NCBI GenBank assembly: GCA_018814265.1
Contig: JAHIZU010000197.1
Coordinates: 1 to 11,019, forward strand
Direction of reading: 5' to 3'
DNA: 11,019 nt
Origin: Candidatus Margulisiibacteriota bacterium
GTDB taxonomy: Bacteria > Margulisbacteria > WOR-1 > O2-12-FULL-45-9
Shown: piece by piece, positions 6,325-11,019 of the stretch
Layout of the letters: the number at the start of each line of letters is the position of its first letter
Position numbering within the stretch: position 1 is the stretch's first letter
Made by a program: the position numbers and the translations under genes
The notes under the pieces: generated by a model
What the model was told of the DNA's origin: nothing
What the model saw: only the letters and a program-made list of their open reading frames with translations
Database searches by the model: none

Positions 6325-7337
6325 ATAACCCTGGCCAGTTCTTCTTGCGTTGTCATTTCTTGCCGAACTTTTAGCAAACCATTCTCAGCTAATGTTCTCA
6401 TGCCCTTTTGCGGTTTTGTTCCTTGCATTACCTCATAGATTCCCGCGCGCCCTTGGTAACCGGACGGGCCTTTCTTTCTGATCAAGCGTTGAGCCACCAC
6501 GCCGATCACCGAAGCCTCGACCAGATACTGGTCAATGCCCATGTCAGCTAAGCGCGTTACTGCGGAAGGGGCGTCATTCGTATGCAGGGTAGAAAAAACC
6601 AGGTGGCCGGTCATGGCGGCCTGGAAGGCGATCTTAGCTGTTTCCAGGTCGCGGATCTCCCCTACCATAATGATATCCGGATCCTGGCGCAGGATGGAGC
6701 GCAAGCCCCGGGCAAAAGTCAGGCCTGCCTTAGGATTGATCTGGATCTGGTTTATGCCTGGAAGTTGATATTCGACCGGATCCTCAATTGTGGTGATATT
6801 AACATCTTTGTTGTTGAGCTTGCTTAAGGTGGCGTAAAGGGTGGTGGTCTTGCCAGAGCCAGTCGGGCCGGTAACCAGGATAATTCCGCAGCGGCGCGAG
6901 ATCATCCTTTGATAAAGCGCTAGGTCAGCCTTTTCCATGCCTAATTCCTCCAGGCTTAAGTGCGCTTGCTTTCGGTCCAATAGACGCAGGACAACTTTTT
7001 CTCCGTGAAGTGTGGGCAGGGTGGAGACCCGCAGGTCAACTGTGTTTTTACCGAGCTTTAAATTTGTCCGGCCGTCCTGGGGTAAGCGGCTTTCAGCAAT
7101 ATCGAGATTTACCATAACCTTTACCCGGGAGATCAAGGAAGGTTGTTTTGATTTGTGGACTGGTTTGCCATCTTGCAGTAGGCCATCTACACGAAAGCGA
7201 ATTCTAAAATAATCTTCGCGAGGCTCAAGATGGATATCTGAAGCTTGAAGGTCAATTGCCGTCTTAATGATTTCATCTAGAAGGGAGGGAGTACTATTGC
7301 TGTTATCGCGAATTATTGTAATTTTATCACTAATCAT
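6309..7337 (-). CDS. GspE/PilB-family secretion ATPase, short form lacking the N-terminal domain
   Basis: A 342-residue cytoplasmic ATPase of the type II secretion/type IV pilus assembly class. Seen: the ASDIHLEP motif (32-39) and FRVDG of the N2 domain, SRLPQDGR (83-90), Walker A GPTGSGKT (157-164), the Asp box TTIEDPVEY (182-190), Walker B DPDIIMVGE (219-227) and the His box TGHLVFSTLHT (243-253), so the catalytic core is intact. Unusual: family members run to about 500-570 residues. The MshEN-type N-terminal domain is absent, the tetracysteine zinc segment before GYQGRAGIYEV is missing, and the following C-terminal helices are shortened. The ATG at 7337 overlaps the GxxExxY stop as ATGATTAG; a GTG at 7382 in frame is possible but would encode repeat-derived sequence. 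No other pilus or secretion genes are in the window, so it may be an orphan or degraded copy. Confidence 0.8.
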   Translation of the reverse strand: MISDKITIIRDNSNSTPSLLDEIIKTAIDLQASDIHLEPREDYFRIRFRVDGLLQDGKPVHKSKQPSLISRVKVMVNLDIAESRLPQDGRTNLKLGKNTVDLRVSTLPTLHGEKVVLRLLDRKQAHLSLEELGMEKADLALYQRMISRRCGIILVTGPTGSGKTTTLYATLSKLNNKDVNITTIEDPVEYQLPGINQIQINPKAGLTFARGLRSILRQDPDIIMVGEIRDLETAKIAFQAAMTGHLVFSTLHTNDAPSAVTRLADMGIDQYLVEASVIGVVAQRLIRKKGPSGYQGRAGIYEVMQGTKPQKGMRTLAENGLLKVRQEMTTQEELARVIYLED

Positions 7338-7387
7338 TTGGTCTCGAAGGATTGCAAATTTTTGTCGCGAATTGGTTTTCACGAATT
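7306..7387. repeat. Left inverted-repeat border of the GxxExxY cassette
   Basis: On the minus strand this stretch contains AATTCGCGA twice (7314-7306 and 7373-7365), AATTCGTG (7387-7380), TTCGAGAC (7348-7341) and GTGATAAAATT (7330-7320). The same words occur in opposite orientation on the other side of the GxxExxY gene. The segment runs from the end of that gene into the first codons of the ATPase gene. Confidence 0.5.
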
Positions 7388-7794
7388 TTGTCTAATTCAC
7401 CCGAACTTTTTAATAAGTTTCGTCCTTTTAGGATGCGCTTATATTTTAGGCTTTCATTTCCGAAGGTTGCTAAAATGCCTAGTTCTATTCTGCTTTTCCT
7501 AAGATAACCAAGGACTTGCCTGATGGCTTGCTTAGAGAAGTTTGTGGAAATTTTTATTTCCAAAACTATTTTATGATCAATAACAAAATCAATATAATAT
7601 CTTCCGATAAATTTGCCTTTGTATTCTAAGTCCGCCCTAACCTGTTCTAAATATGGGATCTTTTCATAATCAAGCGCCATTTTTATTGCTTTTTGGTAGT
7701 ATTTTTCTTGATATCCTGGTCCCAATTTATTGAAAACATCATAAAGGATCCCGACTATTTTATAACTCAACTCCTTGTGGATAATCTCTACCAT
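7330..7794 (-). CDS. GxxExxY family protein (PD-(D/E)XK nuclease-like)
   Basis: A 154-residue protein with the family signature GPGYQEKYY (residues 25-33), giving Gly-x-x-Glu-x-x-Tyr, and a nuclease-like core YYIDFVIDHKIVLEIK (66-81) that supplies Asp and Glu-x-Lys. Members are widespread in environmental bacteria, often in several copies per genome; no function is established, though the fold suggests nucleic-acid cleavage. The C-terminal tail (KIRENQFATKI) is translated from the flanking repeat. A strong GAGGGGG Shine-Dalgarno sequence precedes the ATG. The gene is AT-rich: I count 97 G/C in the 300 bases 7441-7740, against 35 in 60 bases at 6661-6720 of the ATPase gene. This and the inverted flanks suggest transfer as a small cassette. 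The stop overlaps the ATPase start by eight bases. Confidence 0.9.
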   Translation of the reverse strand: MVEIIHKELSYKIVGILYDVFNKLGPGYQEKYYQKAIKMALDYEKIPYLEQVRADLEYKGKFIGRYYIDFVIDHKIVLEIKISTNFSKQAIRQVLGYLRKSRIELGILATFGNESLKYKRILKGRNLLKSSGELDKIRENQFATKICNPSRPND

Positions 7795-7800
7795 TTTGTA

Positions 7801-7807
7801 CCCCCTC
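7801..7807 (-). promoter_or_regulatory. Ribosome binding site of the GxxExxY gene
   Basis: GAGGGGG on the minus strand, six bases before the ATG at 7794. It supports this start codon and independent translation. I saw no convincing -10/-35 pair further upstream in 7808-7983. Confidence 0.6.
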
Positions 7808-7819
7808 TAATTTGTGAGA

Positions 7820-7902
7820 AATTCGTCAAATTTGCGAACTAACCATTCGCGAACAGAATTCGAATTTCTTTGAGATTGCTGATTCGTGATAAAATTCGAG
7901 AC
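7820..7902. repeat. Right inverted-repeat border of the GxxExxY cassette
   Basis: On the plus strand this non-coding stretch contains AATTCGTC (7820), ATTCGCGAA (7845), AATTCGAATT (7857), ATTCGTGAT (7882) and AATTCGAGAC (7893). The 11-base word GTGATAAAATT (7886-7896) and the 8-base word TTCGAGAC (7895-7902) both recur as reverse complements in the left border. Motifs on the two sides therefore point away from the GxxExxY gene. Confidence 0.5.
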
Positions 7903-7930
7903 TAAGGAGCTACCAGCAAGTTTATTACCA

Positions 7931-7970
7931 GGGAAAATAGGGGGTAGGGAATAGGGATTAGGGGGAAAGG
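7931..7970 (+). repeat. G-rich TAGGG-like short repeat, possible G-quadruplex
   Basis: Five runs of three to five G separated by 2-6 bases (GGG AAAATA GGGGG TA GGG AATA GGG ATTA GGGGG), followed by AAAGG. The unit resembles a degenerate GGGAATA/GGGATTA heptamer. The runs satisfy the usual G-quadruplex pattern on the plus strand, which is the template strand for aroE read-through. It sits 14 bases past the aroE stop and just outside the right border of the GxxExxY cassette. The rest of 7903-7983 shows no gene. Confidence 0.6.
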
Positions 7971-7983
7971 TGTCGTAATTCCG

Positions 7984-8829
7984 TCAGTACAAGGCCTTTT
8001 CAGCTGCCTGGTACATATCTTTGATCGGGGCTTCTTCGCCGGTCCAGAGGGTGAAGGCGATCGCTCCCTGCCGCACCAGCATGCCCAGGCCAGAACAGGT
8101 TTTGCAGCCGGCTGCTGAGGCATCTTTTAATAGTTGGGTTTGGGCTGGATTATAAACTAGATCATAAACTAGGAGTTTTTTTGGCAGCGTAATCTGTTTT
8201 GCCAGTGGGCTTACCTTAGTTTTTGGCTTCATGCCTACGGGTGTTGTGTTGACCAGAATATCCGCTTGATCAAGCGCTCGCTGCAGCTCTGGGCTGTTAG
8301 GCGGCACGCTGCCCCCGCCATTGCCAAAATATGAGTCAATGTAATCGGATAATTTCTTGGCTTTATCAGCCTCAATATCAGAAAGGACTATGGATTTAGC
8401 GCCTGATTCCGCCAGCATGACCACCACTGCCCGGCTGGCTCCCCCGGCGCCCAGCACCACCACATTTTTACCTTTGGGGTCGATCTTGGCGTCTTCTTTT
8501 AATGATTCAATAAAGCCTGCGCCATCTGTGTTGTAGCCGACCAGCTTCCCTTCCTGATTAATGACGGTGTTGACTGCGCCAATGACCCGAGCTAGTTTAG
8601 TGACCTCATCAAGCAAAGGCACAATGGCTTCTTTGTGGGGAATGGTCACATTAAAACCAGCAACATGCAAGGCCCGCAAACCTTTGAGCGCTTCGGCCAG
8701 GTCTTCGGGGTTAACCTCAAAGGGAACGTATTCATAATCAAGGCCAAGCTTTTTAAAAGCCGCGTTGTGCATGGCTGGAGAGACAGAATGGCCCAGCGGA
8801 TAGCCGATTAAACCGGTTACTTTTCTCAT
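7984..8829 (-). CDS. aroE: Shikimate dehydrogenase (NADP+)
   Basis: AroE reduces 3-dehydroshikimate to shikimate with NADPH, the fourth step of chorismate synthesis. The 281-residue protein is of normal length and has GYPLGHSVSPAMHN (9-22) with shikimate-binding Ser15 and Ser17, NVTIPHKEA with catalytic Lys66, GAVNTV (84-89), NTDGAGF with catalytic Asp102, the dinucleotide loop GAGGASRA (127-134), NTTPVGM, DLVYNPAQT and the C-terminal G-LVRQGAIAF segment. No other aro gene is near. The ATG at 8829 has no Shine-Dalgarno sequence; an extended -10 box ends nine bases upstream of it, within a divergent promoter region shared with purE. No intrinsic terminator is visible after the stop. The assignment is secure. 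Confidence 0.97.
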   Translation of the reverse strand: MRKVTGLIGYPLGHSVSPAMHNAAFKKLGLDYEYVPFEVNPEDLAEALKGLRALHVAGFNVTIPHKEAIVPLLDEVTKLARVIGAVNTVINQEGKLVGYNTDGAGFIESLKEDAKIDPKGKNVVVLGAGGASRAVVVMLAESGAKSIVLSDIEADKAKKLSDYIDSYFGNGGGSVPPNSPELQRALDQADILVNTTPVGMKPKTKVSPLAKQITLPKKLLVYDLVYNPAQTQLLKDASAAGCKTCSGLGMLVRQGAIAFTLWTGEEAPIKDMYQAAEKALY

Positions 8830-8838
8830 CTTAGCCGC

Positions 8839-8867
8839 AGTATAGCACAGTTGTAAAAACCACGAAA
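8839..8867 (-). promoter_or_regulatory. Predicted aroE promoter with extended -10
   Basis: On the minus strand TGCTATACT is identical to the leuD element; its hexamer TATACT covers 8844-8839 and ends nine bases before the ATG at 8829. The -35 at 17 bases spacing (TTTCGT, 8867-8862) is weak, as is common with extended -10 promoters. It overlaps the divergent purE promoter. Confidence 0.6.
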
Positions 8868-8879
8868 GTGAGATATAAT
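8851..8879 (+). promoter_or_regulatory. Predicted purE promoter
   Basis: TTGTAA (8851-8856) and a perfect TATAAT (8874-8879) are separated by 17 bases. Transcription should start near 8886 and give a leader of about 27 bases that carries the purE Shine-Dalgarno sequence, unlike the leader-poor genes elsewhere in the window. Confidence 0.7.
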
Positions 8880-8900
8880 CGGGTCGGATAATTAGGACCA

Positions 8901-8908
8901 GGTGGAGG
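8901..8908 (+). promoter_or_regulatory. Ribosome binding site of purE
   Basis: GGTGGAGG ends four bases before the ATG at 8913. It fixes the start codon of purE. Confidence 0.75.
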
Positions 8909-8912
8909 AATA

Positions 8913-9365
8913 ATGGAGCCCAAAATCGGGATAATAACCGGCAGTAAATCAGATCTGCCGCTGGTGGAAAAGATCGAAAAGCAGCTCAAGGAGCTCGAGA
9001 TTGCTTACGATGTTACCGTTGCCTCAGCCCATCGCACCCCCAAAAAAGTAGAAGCTTTTGCCAAGGACGCTGAAGGAAAGTACGAGGTGCTAATTGCGGT
9101 TGCCGGCATGGCAGCAGCTTTGCCCGGGGTCGTGGCAGCCCAAACTACTTTGCCAGTAATTGGGGTTCCAGTACATTCGCCAGCTCTTTCAGGCCACGAT
9201 GCGCTTTTTGCTATTGTCCAGATGCCTTCGGGCGTACCCGTAGCCACTGTGGCCATTGATGGGGCCAAGAATGCTGCCATTTTGGCAGCGCAGATCCTGG
9301 CGCTTAAATACCCCCTAATAAAAAGTAAACTCAAAGAATTAAAAACCCGCCTGGCCAAGGGTTAA
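8913..9365 (+). CDS. purE: 5-(carboxyamino)imidazole ribonucleotide mutase (PurE)
   Basis: PurE makes carboxyaminoimidazole ribonucleotide in de novo purine synthesis; class I enzymes rearrange N5-CAIR made by PurK. The 150-residue protein has the phosphate-binding GSKSD (10-14), SAHRTP (38-43) with catalytic His40, AVAGMAAALPGVVAA (62-76), GVPVHSPALSGHD (84-96) and IVQMPSGVPVATVAID (101-116). This matches the class I layout, but no purK lies in the window, so direct carboxylation of AIR by a class II-like route cannot be excluded. It has its own promoter and a strong Shine-Dalgarno sequence, and leads a likely operon with cvpA (three bases downstream) and apgM. Proximity of a purine gene to cvpA is also known in proteobacteria. 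Confidence 0.96.
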   Translation: MEPKIGIITGSKSDLPLVEKIEKQLKELEIAYDVTVASAHRTPKKVEAFAKDAEGKYEVLIAVAGMAAALPGVVAAQTTLPVIGVPVHSPALSGHDALFAIVQMPSGVPVATVAIDGAKNAAILAAQILALKYPLIKSKLKELKTRLAKG

Positions 9366-9368
9366 ATA

Positions 9369-9671
9369 ATGCTTGATGTAATACTTGGGATCCTTATTTT
9401 CTTATTTCTCATTCTGGGGTTGCGGGAAGGGATCTTCAAATCCCTGGGCAGCGTGGCTGCGGTTTTTTTCTCGCTTTTTCTGGCCAGCAGCGTAGTGGCT
9501 TTTCTAGCTAAAGGTTCCCCGCAGTTTAATGACCCAAAATATCTGGGCGCGATCATTGTTTTTCTTGTTGTTTGGGTTTTCTCTTATGTTGTTTTAGATC
9601 TGTTACTTACTCTGCTTTTCAAAAAGATCATTACGGTTATTGTTTTAGGGCCGGTGGATAAGGTTGGGTGA
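9369..9671 (+). CDS. CvpA family membrane protein, N-terminal part (ended by in-frame TGA)
   Basis: The first 100 codons of a CvpA-like integral membrane protein, named for colicin V production in E. coli; its molecular role is unsettled. Seen: the family-type start MLDVILGILIFLFLILGLRE with a first membrane segment (about 2-18), REGIFKSLG, a second segment (about 24-47) and a third (about 58-83), then FKKIITVIVLGPVDKVG, the loop before the fourth segment. The frame stops at TGA (9669-9671), but the missing fourth segment continues in the same frame from the next codon. CvpA proteins are usually 160-230 residues, so this product alone is short. The Shine-Dalgarno sequence is AAGGG at 9357-9361. 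It is either a broken gene, a split gene, or a base error in the sequence. Confidence 0.75.
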   Translation: MLDVILGILIFLFLILGLREGIFKSLGSVAAVFFSLFLASSVVAFLAKGSPQFNDPKYLGAIIVFLVVWVFSYVVLDLLLTLLFKKIITVIVLGPVDKVG

Positions 9672-10070
9672 GTGATTATCGTTGGGCTTAAGGGTTTATT
9701 GATCTGCGGGATCGTGCTTCAGCTGGTGTTAGCTATGCCGATTTCTGACGGTTCACAAAAAGTGATCAAGGAATCATTGTTATCCCGCACATGCATAGCG
9801 TTTTACCACTGGGCATATCCCTATGCCCAGAAGCTGGCTCCCAAGATCAACGATCTGATGAAGAACAATCTGGTTGATAAGGCAGGCGAAGAAAACGGGC
9901 TTAAACAAGGCGCAGAGGAATTGCAAAAATTGGCTCCTGATAAATTTTTAAATAACGCTGTTGAATATAAAAAGACAGCCCAAGATCAGGAGAAAAAGAT
10001 CCGTAAGCTTTTAAAGGAGAATAAGCTGCTGCCCGGAACTCCCACGAAAAATGCTGAGGACATCAGATGA
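9672..10070 (+). CDS. CvpA family membrane protein, C-terminal part (same frame after TGA)
   Basis: A frame of 132 codons that starts with GTG immediately after the TGA of the preceding ORF and in the same phase. It opens with VIIVGLKGLLICGIVLQLVL, the fourth membrane segment expected of CvpA, then continues as a soluble tail that looks helical and charged (LMKNNLVDKAGEE, YKKTAQDQEKKIRKLLKENK). The two parts together plus one codon give 233 residues, a credible full CvpA with a C-terminal extension. Expression could occur by re-initiation at the adjacent GTG, or by readthrough; TGA is a normal stop elsewhere here, including at the end of this ORF, where it overlaps the apgM start as ATGA. Confidence 0.65.
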   Translation: MIIVGLKGLLICGIVLQLVLAMPISDGSQKVIKESLLSRTCIAFYHWAYPYAQKLAPKINDLMKNNLVDKAGEENGLKQGAEELQKLAPDKFLNNAVEYKKTAQDQEKKIRKLLKENKLLPGTPTKNAEDIR

Positions 10071-11019
10071 AGTACCTGGTGTTGATTGGCGACGGAATGT
10101 CCGATCTCCCCTTAAAAGAGCTTAAAGCAAAAACCCCGCTGGAAGTTGCTAAGACCCCTAACATGGATTTTCTGGCGCAGAACGGCACTTGCGGCTGGGT
10201 GAAGAACGTGCCCAAAGGCATGCTGCCAGCCTCAGACGTTGCGAACATGAGTATTTTTGGCTATAACCCAAAACAATACTATACCGGTCGCGGTCCTTTG
10301 GAAGCCGCCAGCTTAGGCATTAAGCTTGGCAAGGATGAAATTGCTTTTCGCTGTAACCTGGTAACGGTCAAAGATCGGAAAATGAAAGATTTTACTGCTG
10401 GGCATATCACTACAGCTGAGGCGAAAAAGATCATGCTGCTGCTGGACAAGAAATTGGGCAGCAAAAAGGTAAAGTTCTTTCCAGGGTTGAGCTATCGGCA
10501 TTTGTTAGTCATAAAAGATGTAGTTGCAAAGTTTGCTTTGCATAAAATAAAATGCACGCCACCACATGACATTACGGGTAAACCAATTGCTAAGTATTTG
10601 CCCCAAGGTACAGGTTCTGACGTTCTACTACAGCTAATGAACGAAAGTGAAGTTGTTTTGCATGGTATGAAAACCAAAGCCACAATGATCTGGCCCTGGA
10701 GCCCGGGCAAAACCCCGAGCATGCCGTTATTTAAAAAGAAGTTTGGCAAGCGAGGGGCAATAATTACTGCGGTTCATCTTCTTAAAGGGATTGGGAAAAT
10801 CTTGGGACTTGAGGTTGTTAATGTTCCGGGTGCGACTGGGTATCTTGATACTAATTATAAGGGCAAGGCCCAATACGCCTTGCGGGCCTTAAAAAAGAAT
10901 GATATTGCTTTTGTCCATGTGGAAGCGCCGGATGAGGCTGGGCATGAAGGCGATGTGCGCAAAAAGATTAAGGCAATTGAGGATTTTGATAAGTATGTGG
11001 CGGGGACGGTATTGTCAGA
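10067..11019 (+). CDS. apgM: 2,3-bisphosphoglycerate-independent phosphoglycerate mutase, ApgM type (3' end outside window)
   Basis: The first 317 codons of a cofactor-independent phosphoglycerate mutase of the archaeal-type ApgM branch of the alkaline phosphatase superfamily, which interconverts 3- and 2-phosphoglycerate. Seen: LIGDGMSDLP (6-15) with metal-binding Asp9, PASDVANMSIFGY (54-66) with nucleophile Ser56, YYTGRGPLEAAS (71-82), FRCNLVT (94-100), YRHLLV (143-148), TPPHDITGKPI (164-174), GATGYLDTNYKGK (255-267) and HVEAPDEAGHEGD (284-296), another metal-binding stretch. Family length is about 400 residues, so some 80 are missing. The ATG overlaps the end of cvpA by ATGA, placing it in the purE-cvpA transcript. 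Some bacterial members were once proposed to be homoserine kinases; a mutase role is more likely. Confidence 0.93.
   Translation, partial: MKYLVLIGDGMSDLPLKELKAKTPLEVAKTPNMDFLAQNGTCGWVKNVPKGMLPASDVANMSIFGYNPKQYYTGRGPLEAASLGIKLGKDEIAFRCNLVTVKDRKMKDFTAGHITTAEAKKIMLLLDKKLGSKKVKFFPGLSYRHLLVIKDVVAKFALHKIKCTPPHDITGKPIAKYLPQGTGSDVLLQLMNESEVVLHGMKTKATMIWPWSPGKTPSMPLFKKKFGKRGAIITAVHLLKGIGKILGLEVVNVPGATGYLDTNYKGKAQYALRALKKNDIAFVHVEAPDEAGHEGDVRKKIKAIEDFDKYVAGTVLS

Noticed and set aside
7338..7382. GTG start at 7382 for the GspE/PilB-like ATPase
   Set aside because: The extra 15 residues are translated from the repeat-rich end of the GxxExxY gene, with no family similarity; the ATG at 7337 gives a typical eight-base stop-start overlap.
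7306..7902. CRISPR array or insertion sequence
   Set aside because: The ATTCG motifs are irregularly spaced and inverted around a gene, with no direct repeats of CRISPR length and no transposase.
9669..9671. Alternative genetic code with TGA read as glycine, or selenocysteine at this TGA
   Set aside because: TGA terminates several other genes here at sensible positions, with overlaps (GTGA, ATGA) that make sense only if it is a stop. No selenocysteine insertion hairpin was noticed, and CvpA is not a redox protein.
10525..10542. Hairpin TGCAAAG-TTTG-CTTTGCA and a mildly AT-rich patch inside apgM as an inserted repeat
   Set aside because: The protein alignment runs through it without a break (YRHLLV to TPPHDITGKPI), so it is coding sequence; a seven-base stem alone is weak evidence.
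1..11019. A defence island or other multi-gene novel system
   Set aside because: Almost all genes are recognisable housekeeping enzymes; the only accessory-like part is the GxxExxY cassette, and a single nuclease-like gene is not enough to claim a defence system.

Overview
The window looks like chromosomal DNA from a free-living bacterium with a compact genome. It is dense with housekeeping and biosynthetic genes (sugar nucleotide, histidine, leucine-type, shikimate, purine, phospholipid, tRNA modification, glycolysis). Genes overlap by 4 to 8 bases, and most of the sequence has moderate GC. The mixture of an archaeal-type phosphoglucose/phosphomannose isomerase, an ApgM-type phosphoglycerate mutase, a short LeuD, a GspE/PilB ATPase and a GxxExxY protein recalls uncultivated lineages such as Margulisbacteria/Saganbacteria or Omnitrophica. 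That placement is a guess from memory. The standard genetic code fits: TGA ends the first isomerase gene, miaA, aroE and others at sensible places.

Layout. 1-1332 (+): the 3' end of a PGI/PMI-type isomerase overlaps, by GTGA, a sugar-1-phosphate nucleotidyltransferase; together they point to GDP-mannose or a related activated sugar. 1333-2636 (+): hisD with its own, apparently leaderless, promoter. 2614-5261 (-): leuD, mgtC, miaA, a 37-residue very basic ORF and a PHP-domain phosphoesterase. From mgtC onward each gene overlaps the next, and the last converges on hisD with a 23-base tail overlap. 5283-5987 (-): plsC, with its own promoter. 6067-6324 (+): a small five-cysteine protein of unknown function, divergent from plsC. 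6309-7794 (-): a short GspE/PilB-like ATPase preceded by a GxxExxY-family gene. The latter is AT-rich and flanked on both sides by inverted ATTCG-type repeats, so it looks like an inserted cassette whose left end now supplies the start of the ATPase gene. 7931-7970: a G-rich TAGGG-like repeat. 7984-8829 (-): aroE. 8913-11019 (+): purE, a cvpA gene interrupted by an in-frame TGA, and apgM running off the end of the window.

The most interesting signals are these. (1) A recurring promoter module, TGnTATACT ending exactly 9 bases before the ATG of leuD, plsC and aroE, with a related one 6 bases before hisD, predicts leaderless or near-leaderless mRNAs. (2) The GxxExxY cassette has an inverted-repeat border and the ATPase next to it is truncated. 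(3) The hidden 37-residue basic ORF is coupled by ATGA overlaps to both neighbours. (4) cvpA is split by a TGA where a glycine is expected, with a GTG restart codon immediately after it. I found no tRNA, rRNA, CRISPR array, transposase or convincing intrinsic terminator.
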